Of a DNA stretch of 64,000 bases, positions 24,329 through 36,478 are shown piece by piece. A model generated the notes under the pieces. The model was given only the letters and a program-made list of their open reading frames with translations, was not told the DNA's origin and did not search any database. Origin of the DNA: Heliocidaris tuberculata (taxonomy: Eukaryota > Echinodermata > Echinoidea > Camarodonta > Echinometridae); contig CM046845.1 of assembly GCA_025618425.1 (NCBI GenBank), forward strand, positions 9,007,083 to 9,071,082, read 5' to 3'. Both the position numbers and the translations under genes were made by a program. The first letter of the stretch is position 1. Each line of letters starts with the position of its first letter.

Positions 24329-24440
24329 TGATTCTGATTATGATTATGATTATTATGATTATGATTATTATTATTTTATCATTATTATTATTATTAGTAG
24401 TAGTAGTAGTGTTGTTGTTGTTGCTGTTATTATTTTTATT
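24281..24440. repeat. (ATT)n-rich microsatellite
   Basis: About 16 uninterrupted ATT units grade into GATTAT, then TAG and TTG triplets. It accounts for the poly-Ile/poly-Tyr ORFs read in this stretch. Confidence 0.92.
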
Positions 24441-25301
24441 AATAGCGATAAAAAATATCTGTCACCTTCTTTGCAAATATAGCAAATCACCAGATTTCCA
24501 TTAATTCGTCAGCATGTCTGCTTTCATTTTATGTTAAATTGTCTCTTGCGAATTCTGTATCTCTGTCAATGACTTCAGGGCAATGAAGAGCTCCCGATAT
24601 AGAAGTGGCCGAAAATGTCAAACCTGAACCCCAAATTATCATCCTCCGTCGATCAAGTCCTCTGAAATATTCATCAAAGTATTGATTTATTTTGCCCGCT
24701 CTCTCACCCACGATTATATTGATGTTCTATCCCAGAGAAGAAGCAATCTAGGCTTCTCTCTTTCTCCCTCTCTTTCTTTCTCTCTTTCTCTCTTTCTCTC
24801 TTTCTCTCTTCCAATTTTGTTCCTAATGGGCCAATGTATACCGACGTCATTCCGGAATGAATATGGCAATGTATTTTGTTTCATAAAATTGCTTTCATCT
24901 ACCGTTCTACCGAAATTCTCAAGAAACTTTGAAACTTAATATGCATAACCTTATCATTGATCGCTGCACTTACCATGCTTGTGTTTGTTGAATGTGTCAT
25001 ATATCCCTCCATTTTTTTAAAGTGACAACTTCCATTTACATCATTTTCTGGACGTCCGAAGTAAGTGATGTTCATGAATGTGGGTGATATTGCTGATATT
25101 CATTTTTCCCATGCACGTTCTTCTGAATAATGCTTCAAAGTATTATCTGTAAGGTAATCCTCTCTTCTTTACTAAATTTTCTTTTGAATAATTTGATATT
25201 GTAACGACTGTGACGTCATCCATATTGCATAGAAATATGAATAAAACGAGGTGTTTCGACTTTCCCTTTCCAGACACACCTTCTCCCTTCCCTTCCTCTC
25301 C

Positions 25302-25331
25302 ACCCCCCCCCCCCCCCCCCTCTCTCTCTCT
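25302..25331. repeat. (C)n-(TC)n compound satellite
   Basis: About 19 C followed by TCTCTC; the reverse complement of the GA-to-G compound tracts seen elsewhere. Confidence 0.9.
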
Positions 25332-26625
25332 CCCCTATCGCCCTCCATCCTTTTTTCTCCCTCTCCATTTTGCCTTCCGAATGACGTCATGAATCGGTAA
25401 CCAAAGCCTCATTAAACGAAGCCGTGATTGGTTGGAGCAAATCAAGCTCCGCTCTCTGGGCTAAATCATTCGTTTTACGATAATAGAGGGGCAATCAGCA
25501 AACACCCCAGCGGTAATACAATATTATTTTTCCCAAGTTTCCCATTGGCCACCCATCCCGTGGGGAGCTTTAACGAAAAATGATGAAATGGGAAGGTGCA
25601 TTAAAGCTTGATATCGAATACAACTTAGACAGCATGCTATTAACTTAGGCATATTCTGAGAAGCAGTGGTAAAAGGAAATGACGGATGAATAGAGGGGGA
25701 AAAAAGAGAGGGATACTAATTTGTTGTCTTTTCTAGGCCCAAATTAATGGCATCTCTATCCCCCCCCCCAAAAAAAAAATGGAAGCAAGAATGGATTTGC
25801 AATAAAGAACGCACAGAGGGTAGGGAATTTTTTTTTTTCAGCAAGCTGTCCTGTGATAGTAGGGAAAAGATCTCTTCAGCGCGCGCATTGTGAAAATTGC
25901 ACTGTTTTTTTTTTTTTTACCATCGCAATTTTTAAACTTGTAATAAACTTTCTCCAAGAAAAAAATGCAAATGAACTAGCTGTGTTTTGTAAAGAAAATG
26001 CGAAGTGCTCAGGTAAAAATACCACGTTCATCGCGTTTACGTTGTCCACCGTACCAGTACCACCGACCTCACATCGACCGTAGATGTGAAACTGGTACCA
26101 ACCGAGGAGGTTTATGGCGCCGAAAATACGGCAGCTGGTCGTTCAACGAATCCAGGAAATTGAAGACTGTAAATAGCGCTCATTACTACGCAAGAAGCAG
26201 TAGCCTTGCTTCCTGGGCTGTCTTTTTCCTCAAGGCGAAGGCGCCTTATAACGTCACCCTATGATGATGCAATATTCTCTTCAGTCCCACACATTGGATT
26301 TACGGTAGGTGTGGGTGTATTTTCCCCAGTCTTGAGAATTCAAGCGCTTAATTTGTAAAGAAATTGCTTTAGTAACAAAACACCTGCCACTCTTTGTACT
26401 ATTTATGTGTAAGTAACAGAATACTGCTGGCGGCAGAATCTTAATTTTTAGGGTCGGGATTTGAGACTTTCTTAATAGTGGTAAAAAAAAAAATCCTGGA
26501 CTTGGTAGACTATTATTTAACCAACATTTTAACTGAAAATATTTACTTATTTCAAATTCTTCACTCATTTAACCCACCAAACTCACAGTACAGTGTGCAT
26601 TATCTTTTGAAGATGAATTGATATG

Positions 26626-26781
26626 GGTGCCGTTGCATAAAACTTGCTATTATAGTAACTTTGCTATTATAGTAACTTTTCATGGAATACTGGATTTTGA
26701 TTGGCTCTTGAGCAACGTTACCATGGTAGTTACCATTGATGGCAAAGTTACTATAATAGTAAGTCTTTATGCAATGGCACC
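26626..26781. mobile_element. Palindromic MITE with ~40-bp arms
   Basis: GGTGCCGTTGCATAAAACTT at the left pairs with AAGTCTTTATGCAATGGCAC at the right. Inside, GCTATTATAGTAACTTTGC is duplicated, and its complement GCAAAGTTACTATAATAGTA stands on the other arm. The centre holds GATTTTGATTGGCTCTTGAG, similar to the centres of the GTTTCAT-ended MITEs. Confidence 0.75.
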
Positions 26782-26889
26782 ATGGAGTGGGTTTAAGTGC
26801 TATTATAATTATCCATTGATTGCCAGCTTCAGAGGGCAAGTCCCCCCCCCCCCCCCACAATAAAATAGGGAATACTTTGATTAACATAC

Positions 26890-27175
26890 CTGTGCATCCC
26901 TTCCCCTACCCCTTCCCTCCCCTCCCCATCCCCTGTCCCTTGTCTCGCTCTCTTCCCAGTTCCCCCATTCCCCTCTCTCCTCCCCTCCCTTCCTTGCCCC
27001 TCCTCCCCCCTCCCTTCCTTGCCCCTCCTCTCCCTCCTTCCCCTCTGCCCTCCTCTGCCCTCCTCTGCCCTCCTCTCCCCTCGCCTCCTCTGCCATCCCC
27101 TCCCCTCTTATCTACTCTCTTCTCCCCTCCTCGCCCCTCTTTTCCTCCCTTCTCCCCTCTCTCCCCCTCCCTCCT
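26890..27175. repeat. ~290-bp CT-rich polypyrimidine tract
   Basis: Almost only C and T on the + strand, as imperfect CCCTCCT repeats. It gives spurious proline/serine/leucine ORFs. Triplex-prone. Confidence 0.9.
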
Positions 27176-27896
27176 TTAGCAAAATTATCCTGGATCCACC
27201 ATTGCATTGAAGACAAGTCTCTTTCCATTCCCCCTCACCCTCCTCTCAATGTTTGTCTGTGTCTGTGTCTGTGTCTGTAATTTCCTCCGCCTACATTCAC
27301 AGTGGGAAGTACGGATGTGCCTGCCTCTGAAGTTTGCAAACATGTTCTAAATTGGAAGCCATACATTGCACTGAACTTGGTTATGGGTCAGGCTTGGGTG
27401 TGTGCTCCTTCCAGAATGAGAGCCATCGATGTTGTTTGGCTGCATCGTTCAGCGAAATATACAAAAAAACGAAAAAGATACATGGGAGCGGTGAGCGATT
27501 GAGCTTTGGGAAGCTCCATAAGAGTTTTTGTACAGTAAGAAACTAAGAGCTTTGTTTAAAAAAAAAAATAGAATACATAAAAAGCTCTTTGAGAAATGGC
27601 ACTTTTAAAATGCCGAGCCCCAGGAAAGCTTCCCTGGAAACAGGAAAGTATTCCCCCCCCCCCTCTACCATTGTTTAAGCTGGAGTAACTAGAACATCTA
27701 CCAGGAGCTTGTCATACATGTGAAATGAGTAAGTTCATCAGAGGAGTTTCATGTAAGTGTTTGGATTTAAATGCTAAGGTAATGCCTCCCTGCACATGCT
27801 ATGCTGAGAAACTGATTGTATTGGGGACAAATTTACCAAAATTTTATTCTTTGTTTTTGTTTTTATTTTGTTTTGTTTTGTTAGTAGGGTTTTTTT

Positions 27897-28890
27897 GTCC
27901 CCGCCGAACGAAGTTCGCGAGGGGACTATGAAACGGGCTCCGTTCGTGTGTGTCCGTCCGTCCGTTCGTTCGTCCGTCCGTTCGTTCGTCCGTCCGTCTG
28001 TCCGTGTGTGCTCAAATGTTAGAAAATGCCACTTCTCCGTCATTTCTTGGCCGATTTTGATTCCGATTGTTTTATCTGATAGGGCTGGGTGGGGGCTTCC
28101 AAACTTCTACACAGAATTTTGAAATTCATTAATTATGCAAATTTATGCAAATTTATTCAAAATCGACGAAAAATGCTACTTCTTCTCTATTTCACATCGG
28201 ATTTTGATTCCGATTGTTTTATCTGATAGGGCTGGGTGGGGGCTTCCAAACTTCTACACAGAATTTTGAAATTCATTAATTATGCAAATTTATGCAAATT
28301 TATTCAAAATTGACGAAAAATGCTACTTCTCCTCTATTTCACATCGGATTTTGATTCCGATTGTTTTATCTGATAGGGCTGGGTGGGGGCTTCCAAACTT
28401 CTACACAGAATTTTGAAATTCATTAATTATGCAAATTTATTCAAAATTGACGAAAAATGCTACTTCTCCTCTATTTCACATCGGATTTTGATTCCGATTG
28501 TTTTATCTGATAGGGCTGGGTGAGGGCTTCCAAACTTCTACACAGAATTTTGAAATTCATTAATTATGCAAATTTATGCAAATTTATTCAAAATTGACGA
28601 AAAATGCTACTTCTCCTCTATTTCACATTGGATTTTGATTCTGATTGTTTTATCTGATAGGGCTGGGTGGGGGCTTCCAAACTTCTACACAGAATTTTGA
28701 AATTCATTAATTATGCAAATTTATGCAAATTTATTCAAAATTGACGAAAAATGCTACTTCTCTATTTCACATCGGATTTTGATTCCGATTGTTTTATCTG
28801 ATAGGGCTGGGTGGGGGCTTTCAAACTTCTACACAGAATTTTGAAATTCATTATTCATGCAAATTTATGCAAATTTATTCAAAATGGCTG
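27897..28890 (+). repeat. Hairpin + (CCGT)n head + six ~146-bp tandem units
   Basis: Begins with a hairpin (27897-27926): GTCCCCGCCGAAC, loop GAA, GTTCGCGAGGGGAC. A GTCC/GTTC tetranucleotide tract follows (about 27952-28007). Six units start near 28053, 28199, 28346, 28482, 28629 and 28774, with a period of 145-147 apart from one of 136. Each carries GATTTTGATTCCGATTG, GATAGGGCTGGGTG, AACTTCTACACAGAATTTTG and tandem ATGCAAATTT words. Identity between units is very high, so the array is recent. A related array with another hairpin head lies at 49319-49980. Confidence 0.85.
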
Positions 28891-29519
28891 AAGGTTCATA
28901 ATGTTTTCATGTTTTATATTTCAGTTGTATACATGCATTGTTGGTATTCTCTTCTTTTGCTTGCAGTAACATTATTATTTTATTCACTAAAGTTTTTCAA
29001 TGAAGTTTTAAGGTTCAGGCTAGTTAATTTCCACAGATCTGCACTTCCGGCGGGGACGTTTATTACGCATTGCGTAATTTACTCATTCATTTTTTTTCCT
29101 TATAAAAGGTCTACAAGTGATGCAATAGACCTGTTCACAAATATATTCAAATTTTATGCATACTTTTAAAACAAAGGTTGTTCTTGACAACCTGAAAGCT
29201 TGTCAGAGGCTTGTCAGACATATCAACAAGTAATGTATGCAAACTGGATTCCAAGTATTGTTGTTCATTTATTAATAACAGGTTAATGGAATGTTAATGG
29301 ATACCTCGTTACTAGGTCCCCAGGAAAGAAACATCCATAAATTTGAATAACCTTGTGAACAGGTCTATTAAGCTGCTGGGTGTAAGCAGAGGACATGTAC
29401 ATTGTACTTTGTAAAAGGTACATGCAAGGAGTTATCACAGATAACTCCTTCCACCATCCCAGTATTCATTAATGAGCTGAAGTAATTGGCAAACAAGAGC
29501 AACCCTGTGGGATTATTAA

Positions 29520-29883
29520 AGGAAACCAAAACCCATTATCTCTCAGGGTGCTCCTTGTCTCCTCCTGAACTCGACATATGTGGTGTAAAATACATTTTCC
29601 CATTATATATGTTGAGCTCAGAAGGAGATTAACTGCACCTTGAAATATAATGGGGAAAATCTGAAAATCTGTGTACAAAACAAATGGAGAGTTGTTCACA
29701 AAATCAGCCATTTTGAAGCAATTTTGCCAATTTGAGGATCCCCATAGAAAGTAAAACGAGCTTTTTTAAACTTCCATAACTCTCTCATTTTTTAACCCAT
29801 TTTAATGAAACCTTTTTGTAAAGTGCTTCTCTGAATTTTCACTTTCCAACAACATTGATTCTCTCCTTGGGTTTTGGTTTCCT
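29520..29883. mobile_element. TTAA-flanked MITE, relative of 16632-17635
   Basis: TTAA at 29516-29519 and 29884-29887. The ends are AGGAAACCAAAACCC and GGGTTTTGGTTTCCT (exact complements). Internal words such as TTTGAGGATCCCCATAGAAA and CATAACTCTCTCATT match the right arm of the 16632-17635 element. Confidence 0.78.
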
Positions 29884-31329
29884 TTAAGCTTCCTGTCTCC
29901 ATTTGTAGCAAGACAGTATGGAATGCTTCATTATCAGACAATAGAGAAAGAGAGAGAAGGGGTACTTTGTTTAGTCCTGTGTAGATGAGGCTTCTAGTGT
30001 TAATTAGGTTCATTTGTATAGTAAATTGCTGACTGAAACTGATGATGACAGTACATGGAGTAGTTTTTATATTACATAGTGCAATATTGCAATAGTGTGT
30101 ATAATATATCCCCTTGAAGTACCAGTAATAATGTAGTCATTATTTTGGAATTATATGATGGAAAATAATTTGGAAGTGTATTACTTGTACTATGGGAAAT
30201 ATAGGTTTGGTTTTTATTTGGGATGTGTATTTTGATGTTATTCTATGCTGAAATTGGAACAGGAAGACTCTTCTTTTGCTCACAGAAAACAAAGGATCCT
30301 ATTACACTGGCATTCCATGAAACTCTAGGCCTAATGTATTCCCAGACATTTTCTCCCAAAGATAGTATCATTTGTAACATGTGCATACTAACATGAATTA
30401 AAATTCAGTATTCTATTACAGATTGCAGTTAAAATGGTAATGTGAATTTTTCTTTAAAACAATATATCAGAATTATCAGCCCTCCCCCCAAATCAAATGA
30501 CTTTACATTGTGAACAGAACAAATTGAAAAATATACTAGTAACTGAGAGTGAACTGAATGAATTTATTTATAACAAAGAGCTAGAGGTAGTGTTTACAGA
30601 CTTCAAACTACAATACAGTATGCAATGTAATTTACACAAAGCACATGTAAACATATGGCCATGCATATATAGAAATCACATGGCTATGCATACTGCTGCT
30701 ATTATTATGGTGCCACGATGCACGCAAGTAATGCAAAGATATCGGCTGCATGTCTGTATAATATACATACAAGGATAGCGTGTTATATTTGGACTCGTGG
30801 GAAGTGTGAAATTTCATTGTTAGGTGAGGGAGTGTGCGAGAGCTTGTTACCATGAAGGTCATCTTGTACACATGTAGAAAAGATTTTCACCTTGTAGTTG
30901 AAATTTATATCAGAAGGTTTGACCACAAGCTACATAAACATAACACACACTCACTCTCTATCTCATTCAGGCATTGTAATTTAGATATTTGTAATATACA
31001 TGTACATGTATATCCCTCTAAGTGCATGAAGTCTGCTTCCCATTATATAGTTCGTTGTATAGATGGTTTAGAAAATCTCTTCAAGTTGTAACCAAAGAAT
31101 TTCGCCCTGTGTTGTTGGATATAGTCTCTGACGTATGACCATCACAATTGTACAAAACTCAGGTTTGTAGTACATTGCTGCACTGTTTCCCCAGACAAAG
31201 AAGAAGGGAGGACACCATGTGTAATATAACCAGTGACCTGTAAATGACCTCAAATGGAATGATGGGTATTTGCTTAATTAACAATCCCTTGCTCAATAGT
31301 GAGTGGCATCTGTAGAAAGGGGTCGGGAG

Positions 31330-31550
31330 AAGACTAGTGAAAGAAAAAAGAGAGAGAGAAGGAGGGAGGGTAGAGAGGGGGTGGGAGAGGGTAGAGAGAG
31401 AGAGAGAGAGAGAGAAAGCAGAAAGAGAGAGAGAGAGAGAGAAGAAAAGATAGAGAGGGAGAGTGAGAAGAGGAGACAAAGGAAAAGAAAGAAAGAAAGT
31501 GAGTGAGACAGGGGGAGAGAGAAAAAAGAATGAAAAAGGAAGGGGAGAGG
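31330..31550. repeat. Purine-rich (GA) tract
   Basis: About 220 bases of almost pure A and G with GAGAGA cores, the purine counterpart of the CT tract at 26890. Long serine/leucine-rich ORFs on the minus strand come from this tract and are not genes. Confidence 0.9.
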
Positions 31551-32611
31551 GATAAGAGCGGCGAATGGGATAAGAGCAGGAAGAAAAGAAGCGCATGTGC
31601 ATGTGATGAAATAGGTTGCAAAACTTGCAAGGGTCAACAAAATAGGTTAAATGAATAGTTCATTTAATTATTTTACATCTTTACTCGGGTTGCCTGGTCA
31701 GGTCAGAAGTGAAAACCGATCTTGTGTGGAGCCATCCATATGTTTTGCTGGTACTATATGTAAATATGTTCCAGACAATCCTCATTCAGCGGATTATTTA
31801 CAGGGATTGAATACACAAAGTAAAGTGACCTTAGCAAAAGAGTCACTGTTTAATGTATTGCATCTGCTCTTTCAGCCATCTTGTATGAAGTAATAAAGCT
31901 TTGCAATGATATTCATCATTTTTAAAAAGAAATATTAACATTTCTCAGGGTTGTCCAGAAAGCTGTAATCAATATCCCTTGCTCTTTGTGGCCAGAAGCA
32001 TTAGCTCTCTCTTAGCAAATTTTTTACACCACCTTTTTTTATATCTGGTATCTCACATTTCTCCTGCAATTTAGCCTTGTAAACTCTATGGACTTGAACT
32101 TGAACTTGTATATTATTTATTTCAAATGTTTATGTACAAAGAATTATAGCATTCTGTCTGGTAGTAGCTACACATCCTTTTGTATCCTATCTAACCACTT
32201 TTCCCATTTTTTCTGGACCCTAAAATGAATGCTTCTGAGTATTTTATTTCACAATGAGTGATTCATTTTTGTCATTTGAAGACACAAGCTTATATTTTTT
32301 CATTAAATGTAGATGCTTCTTAATACTGGTTTTGACCATGAAAATTAAATTAAGTGTCACATTTATTTTTTTTTTATAGATGAAATGATATGAAATCAAT
32401 ATATTTTACAAATGGTAGAAAATCCATCCACAATGAAAATTCAGCAAAATGTGAATAAGAGAATTTTAAAGATGTGTCATTACATATTGTGTATATGATA
32501 AGATTGTATGTCTACATACCTGTAATGTCTTTCATAAAACAAATAATGTGCACTATATTTCACTTTTTTCACTACATTTCACCTTTTTTCACTTTTTCTC
32601 TTCCAATCCAG

Positions 32612-32737
32612 CCCTTCTCACGTTCGTCAACAGCTACAGCGTCAAATGGGCAACACGAGTTCAGGATTTCTTCACGGCAGCCAAGGTGATAGCCTTGATC
32701 ATCATCATCATCACTGGCGTGGTTCAGCTTTTCATGG
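32612..32737 (+). CDS. SLC7A8-like: SLC7 transporter, coding exon 2 (residues 169-210)
   Basis: The acceptor is a pyrimidine tract ending TCCAG. The exon encodes the end of helix 4 (LLTFVNSYS), the cytosolic loop [16 protein letters not shown], which is a hallmark of LAT proteins, and helix 5 ([17 protein letters not shown]). The donor is GTAGGT at 32738, phase 1. A GT four bases later would break the frame into exon 3. Residue 169 is Thr, built from A of exon 1 and CC of this exon. Confidence 0.95.
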
Positions 32738-32944
32738 GTAGGTATTGATGTCTTCCTGTCATGGAAATTATCCTGGTAGGCGTTATACATGTCTGTCTTT
32801 CATTGTCTGATAGTCAAAGAGCAGTGGGTTGATATCAGTCTGGGTCGTTGTCCTGTACCCACACTGAACTGTTGTTAGGGATGTTTTGCTCAGTTGCGAA
32901 AATCGTTATTTCTTGAATCAAAAAACATGTTTTGACGTTCTTCA

Positions 32945-33492
32945 CACCCCTGTCTTATAAAGAGTTGCGATTGATCTCTGAATCAATCACAAGTCCTCTA
33001 ATCAATAGCAAATTTACAGTCTCCTATCTCTTAAAGATAAAGTTGAGTTCTGGTCATGCGATTACATTGTGAAAGATACTGTCTCAAAGCAATTGGGAAA
33101 GGTTGATCATGTCTACATAAGAATTGTTTTATACTGTGAGGTTTTGGAATCATCGAGGTGATAAGAAATGGACCCAATCTTGCTGAAAAGTACATGTACT
33201 GCACACAGAAATGGGTATATGGGACTGCACACACAAGTGGCATTAATGTTCAGCCCAAACAGTTCAGCTATCTCTCGTCATATTTCGAATATGAGGGCAT
33301 TTGAAAAGCTATCCTTTTCAGGGAACATTTCTAGTATGATATTTTTCCAAACTGACATTAAAAAAATGAGAAAGCTCTCACAATCACTGTTCACCTTTCC
33401 CAGAACTCAACCTTTTCTTTAAGTAAAAAGTTGTGATTTATATCAATTTCAAATTAAGTTGCAATCAATCACAACTCTTTTAGAAGACAGTG
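32945..33492. mobile_element. Palindromic MITE interrupted by a TTAA element
   Basis: The left part CTTATAAAGAGTTGCGATTG (32953 on) and the right part CAATCAATCACAACTC are the two halves of the MITE that stands intact at 46943-47103. In the intact copy the site reads CCTATCTCTTAAGTACAGAG. Here the TTAA is duplicated around a 384-bp insert. This is the host element of the insertion. Confidence 0.78.
33035..33418. mobile_element. Member 2 of the ~380-bp TTAA MITE family, with verified TTAA duplication
   Basis: TTAA at 33031-33034 and 33419-33422. The ends are AGATAAAGTTGAGTTCTGG and CCAGAACTCAACCTTTTCT. The 46943-47103 paralogue provides the empty site with one TTAA, so the insertion model is supported within this window. 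No ORF of note. Confidence 0.85.
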
Positions 33493-33854
33493 CCCAAGTA
33501 TATAATATATCCAAAACTCTGAAAATTTAGAAGATCTATATTGTACTGCCCCCCCCCCCCCCCCAGTTTTTCTAGTTGTTTTTTTTTCCACTGTTTGCAC
33601 TTGTTGGTCTCATCAAAGTTCTCGAGCGGGATTTTGATATGGTAAAGACCAAACATTTGGGACCCAAGACAACTTGCAAGTACATTACAAGTATAGTTTG
33701 CAAGGTTCCCAAGTTAGAGTAGTGGAGAACCTTTGCACATACCTTGAGAATAAATATTTGTTGCTTAGAAGGCTTGCTTTTGAGAGATCCCACGGTCTTC
33801 ACTTTCAAATTTTATCAGTGAAATGGGAAACGTATTATGAAGAGTATAATATCA

Positions 33855-33930
33855 TCTGTTGAAAGTCAGAAGGGTGTTAACTCTGTTTTAAAGTATATGA
33901 GTTAACGCCCTTCTGGCTCTCAGCAGACTA
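33855..33930. mobile_element. Small palindromic MITE
   Basis: ATCTGTTGAAAGTCAGAAGG then GTGTTAACTC, a short AT spacer, then GAGTTAACGCCCTTCT and GGCTCTCAGCAGA in inverse. The same design occurs at 37522-37600 and, split by an insertion, at 16600-17690. Confidence 0.7.
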
Positions 33931-36436
33931 TATTAAGAGTAGGCTACTCTACACAAAGTAGACGCATGTAAAAAGAGAGAGAGAGAGAGAGAGAGAGAAG
34001 AAAAACATGGCACAAAGGACATTCCTGGTCATCAAACCCTTCTTTGTCAGAGACAGGGTCGATGTAATGATCATTTTTGCTTGAGTGCTTTTTGCATTTT
34101 CTTGAGACCCAAACATTCTGGGGCACAGGAGGCTTTGCATATATATGAATACATGTATGTCTTGTATCTGCTGTGCTTAATGCTAAAAAGAGCTATGGAT
34201 GCCCCCCCCCCCCTCCCACCTTATTATTGCAGACCCTCAATATATTTGCTCTTGACCCCCAATAAAATGAAATTGTGTAGCCCTAATTTGTGACTCGCAT
34301 GTTTCTCAGTGTCTTCACAGTTTTTAGTTATTCATGCTTGGTTTTGACACTGATAGGGATTTTAGAAACATAAGCCCGCATATTTTTTGAAGACCCTCCC
34401 AAATTACACAAAGTTTAAGGGTTTTAAAACCATATATGCAAGGTGCACACAGATGCCTAATAGTTTTGCTCCAGACCCCCGTAGAAAAAGATAATGTGGA
34501 ACCCTAATTTATGACTTGGGTGTCTCTCTCAATGTCTCCACGATTTGTTTTTCAAGATTAGCGTAACTGTCTTATTTATGACATTCCGGGATGTCGTTAG
34601 GCATATGATTGATATTGTTCGCTAAACGGGCCATAGAACTTAGGTCTCATGGGATTAAAATTTTGATTTATGATAATCCTATTGTGTCATGCATTATATT
34701 TTCTCAACTTACCATCGCAGAAAAATTTGCGTACAATGAAGACGGTAAAGAGGAAGAGAAAACAGCGGGAGCAATGTCCTTGGGTTTATGAAAGATATGA
34801 TATCTTAAGGATCAGGCTGGATTCTGAGAAATGAAAATATTATTCAATGTTTACGAGTCTAGAATGTCAAATTTTATGTGAACTGAAATTTTCTTTTACT
34901 CTACCAATGTATTTTGTAAGATAATTGATAGTGTATGGAGTTCCGGTGCCTTTATTGAAATTAGCTGGCTAACAAACGGCAAATAAAGCGGCTGTATGCA
35001 AAATAAAAGGATCTGTGGGATAAAGTGTGTGTTTTTTCAGTGGGAAAATAAGTCTCAAATATGCACAGGTAAGCACAGAGAAACTTTGAATTACATGTAT
35101 GTGTGGAAGCTAGAGCACCAAAGCTAAGCAAGACAGGGTCGTGACTTACCCTGCATACTGTGTAGAATAAATATTTCTCAGGTATATCAACAACACATTG
35201 TACTGCCATAAAGGCATAATAATAAACATTTTCTGGAAGAACGTGTATGCTCTTGGAAAAAGGAATGTCACAGGAGTGAAAGGTCATATAGTGTGGGAAA
35301 TGAGACAGGATTTCATCAGGAGGGGGAGGGTGGGGAACACTATTCCCCGACAGACAAAAACAAAGCAGGATGTTAAAGTTTTAGGTGCTATTTTATTAAA
35401 CAAATGATAAAAACAATATCAGATTTTCGGGCACCTTTAAGGTCAAATGTTTGAGAGGGAAGGTGCTCTTGTCTTGGTGTACTTAAAACATGACATTCGC
35501 AATCGGGGGTTTGTGCCCTCCTCCTAAATCTGCCACTTTTTAAAATTAACAGTTGCAGTATGAATAAATTAAAATAATCCCTTGGTCCTCTAATTCTTAA
35601 CAGTCTTTTCTAAACAGTACAAATTATGACCTTCTAATTGATAAGATAATATGACTACTTTTTGAACTTAAGTTGTAAATTACATTAATTGCTTCATCCA
35701 TCTGGACAGAGTGCATACATTAGGGAGCTAATTAACCCTTAATGAACTTGAATATGGTGTACGCCTCCATCCAGGCTGTGCAAGACAGTAGGATTTGGTG
35801 TTGAATAGACTTGTCCATCGACGAACAATTGAACCCCGTAGGGTCGGTGGTTCACTGAAAACATGTCAATCTCTCCATATCACAGATGTCATGTTGACTT
35901 TATACAACCATTATATTACAGTAAACTACTTGAGAATGCTGCTAAGCATGAGATACTGGATAACAGGGCCCTGTAAATTTGATAAACCAAGGCCACCTGT
36001 TACCAGGTTGAAAACAAACGTGGCCTGGGTCCCGGGAAGTATTGTATTGTTTTTCTTAAAGGTATGGGGGCTAGACAAACAGCCTTTTCACATGAGGGTA
36101 AAATTCATCATATGGAAAGCTTGTTAGTTATAAAGCTGATTAACTAATGAGCCCTGGAGCAAATTTTCCCTGTGTGAACATCGAACTATACGATGTTGGT
36201 ACAGATATGAACTCGCGATGTAAAGACTGGTCAGAGCAGCCTACAGATACAAAGTTCGTATGGAGGAGGCAAGAAATTTTGTGTATGAACAGATATATGT
36301 CTCTAACTGGGTGGAGCTAGGACCGGGCGCGCGCTTTGAATGACCTGCTATTATTATGGGCAATGGCCCTACTGCACATTTAATCAGCAGTGAATCTCGA
36401 ACGATCGCACCCAAAAAAAAATTTGTGTGAATGACA

Positions 36437-36478
36437 TAAAGCTGATTAGTTTAAAGCTCTTTAAACTAATCAGCTTTA
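36437..36478. repeat. Perfect 42-bp palindrome
   Basis: TAAAGCTGATTAGTTTAAAG is followed by CT and then its exact inverted complement, with no mismatch in 20 pairs. A diverged half (TAAAGCTGATTAACTAATGA) lies about 300 bases upstream near 36131, together with the word CCTGTGTGAA near both. It may be the core of a larger decayed MITE. Confidence 0.85.

Larger units (their letters stand above)
7915..32611 (+). other. Intron 1 (24.7 kb, phase 1)
   Basis: Bounded by GTAAGT and a pyrimidine-rich tract ending TCCAG. I find no embedded gene. Contents in order: palindromic repeats (8487-8750), hairpin (10013-10053), two GA-G compound satellites (11035-11070, 11708-11770), an 81-bp duplication (12920-13062), the foldback minisatellite (14877-15328), a hAT-like element (15968-16241), a nested TTAA element complex (16600-17690), GT-GA-G repeats (18942-19035), a second hAT-like element (19938-20336), a TTAA MITE (20418-20804), an ATT-rich satellite (24281-24440), a MITE (26626-26781), a CT-rich tract (26890-27175), a hairpin-headed array (27897-28890), a TTAA element (29520-29883) and a purine tract (31330-31550). 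Between these is unremarkable AT-rich sequence. Confidence 0.85.

Noticed and set aside
26820..27210. Proline-rich 119-codon ORF
   Set aside because: Derived from the polypyrimidine tract; all frames are open there.
28053..28860. CRISPR-like regular repeats
   Set aside because: The units are contiguous 146-bp copies without variable spacers in eukaryotic intron DNA; a tandem array, not a CRISPR.
31159..31640. Several overlapping 100-147-codon Ser/Leu-rich ORFs
   Set aside because: They are translations of the GA/CT low-complexity tract in multiple frames.
32738..32750. Alternative exon-2 donor at the next GT (32742)
   Set aside because: It would shift the frame into exon 3 and lose the Gly-Lys-Thr junction.
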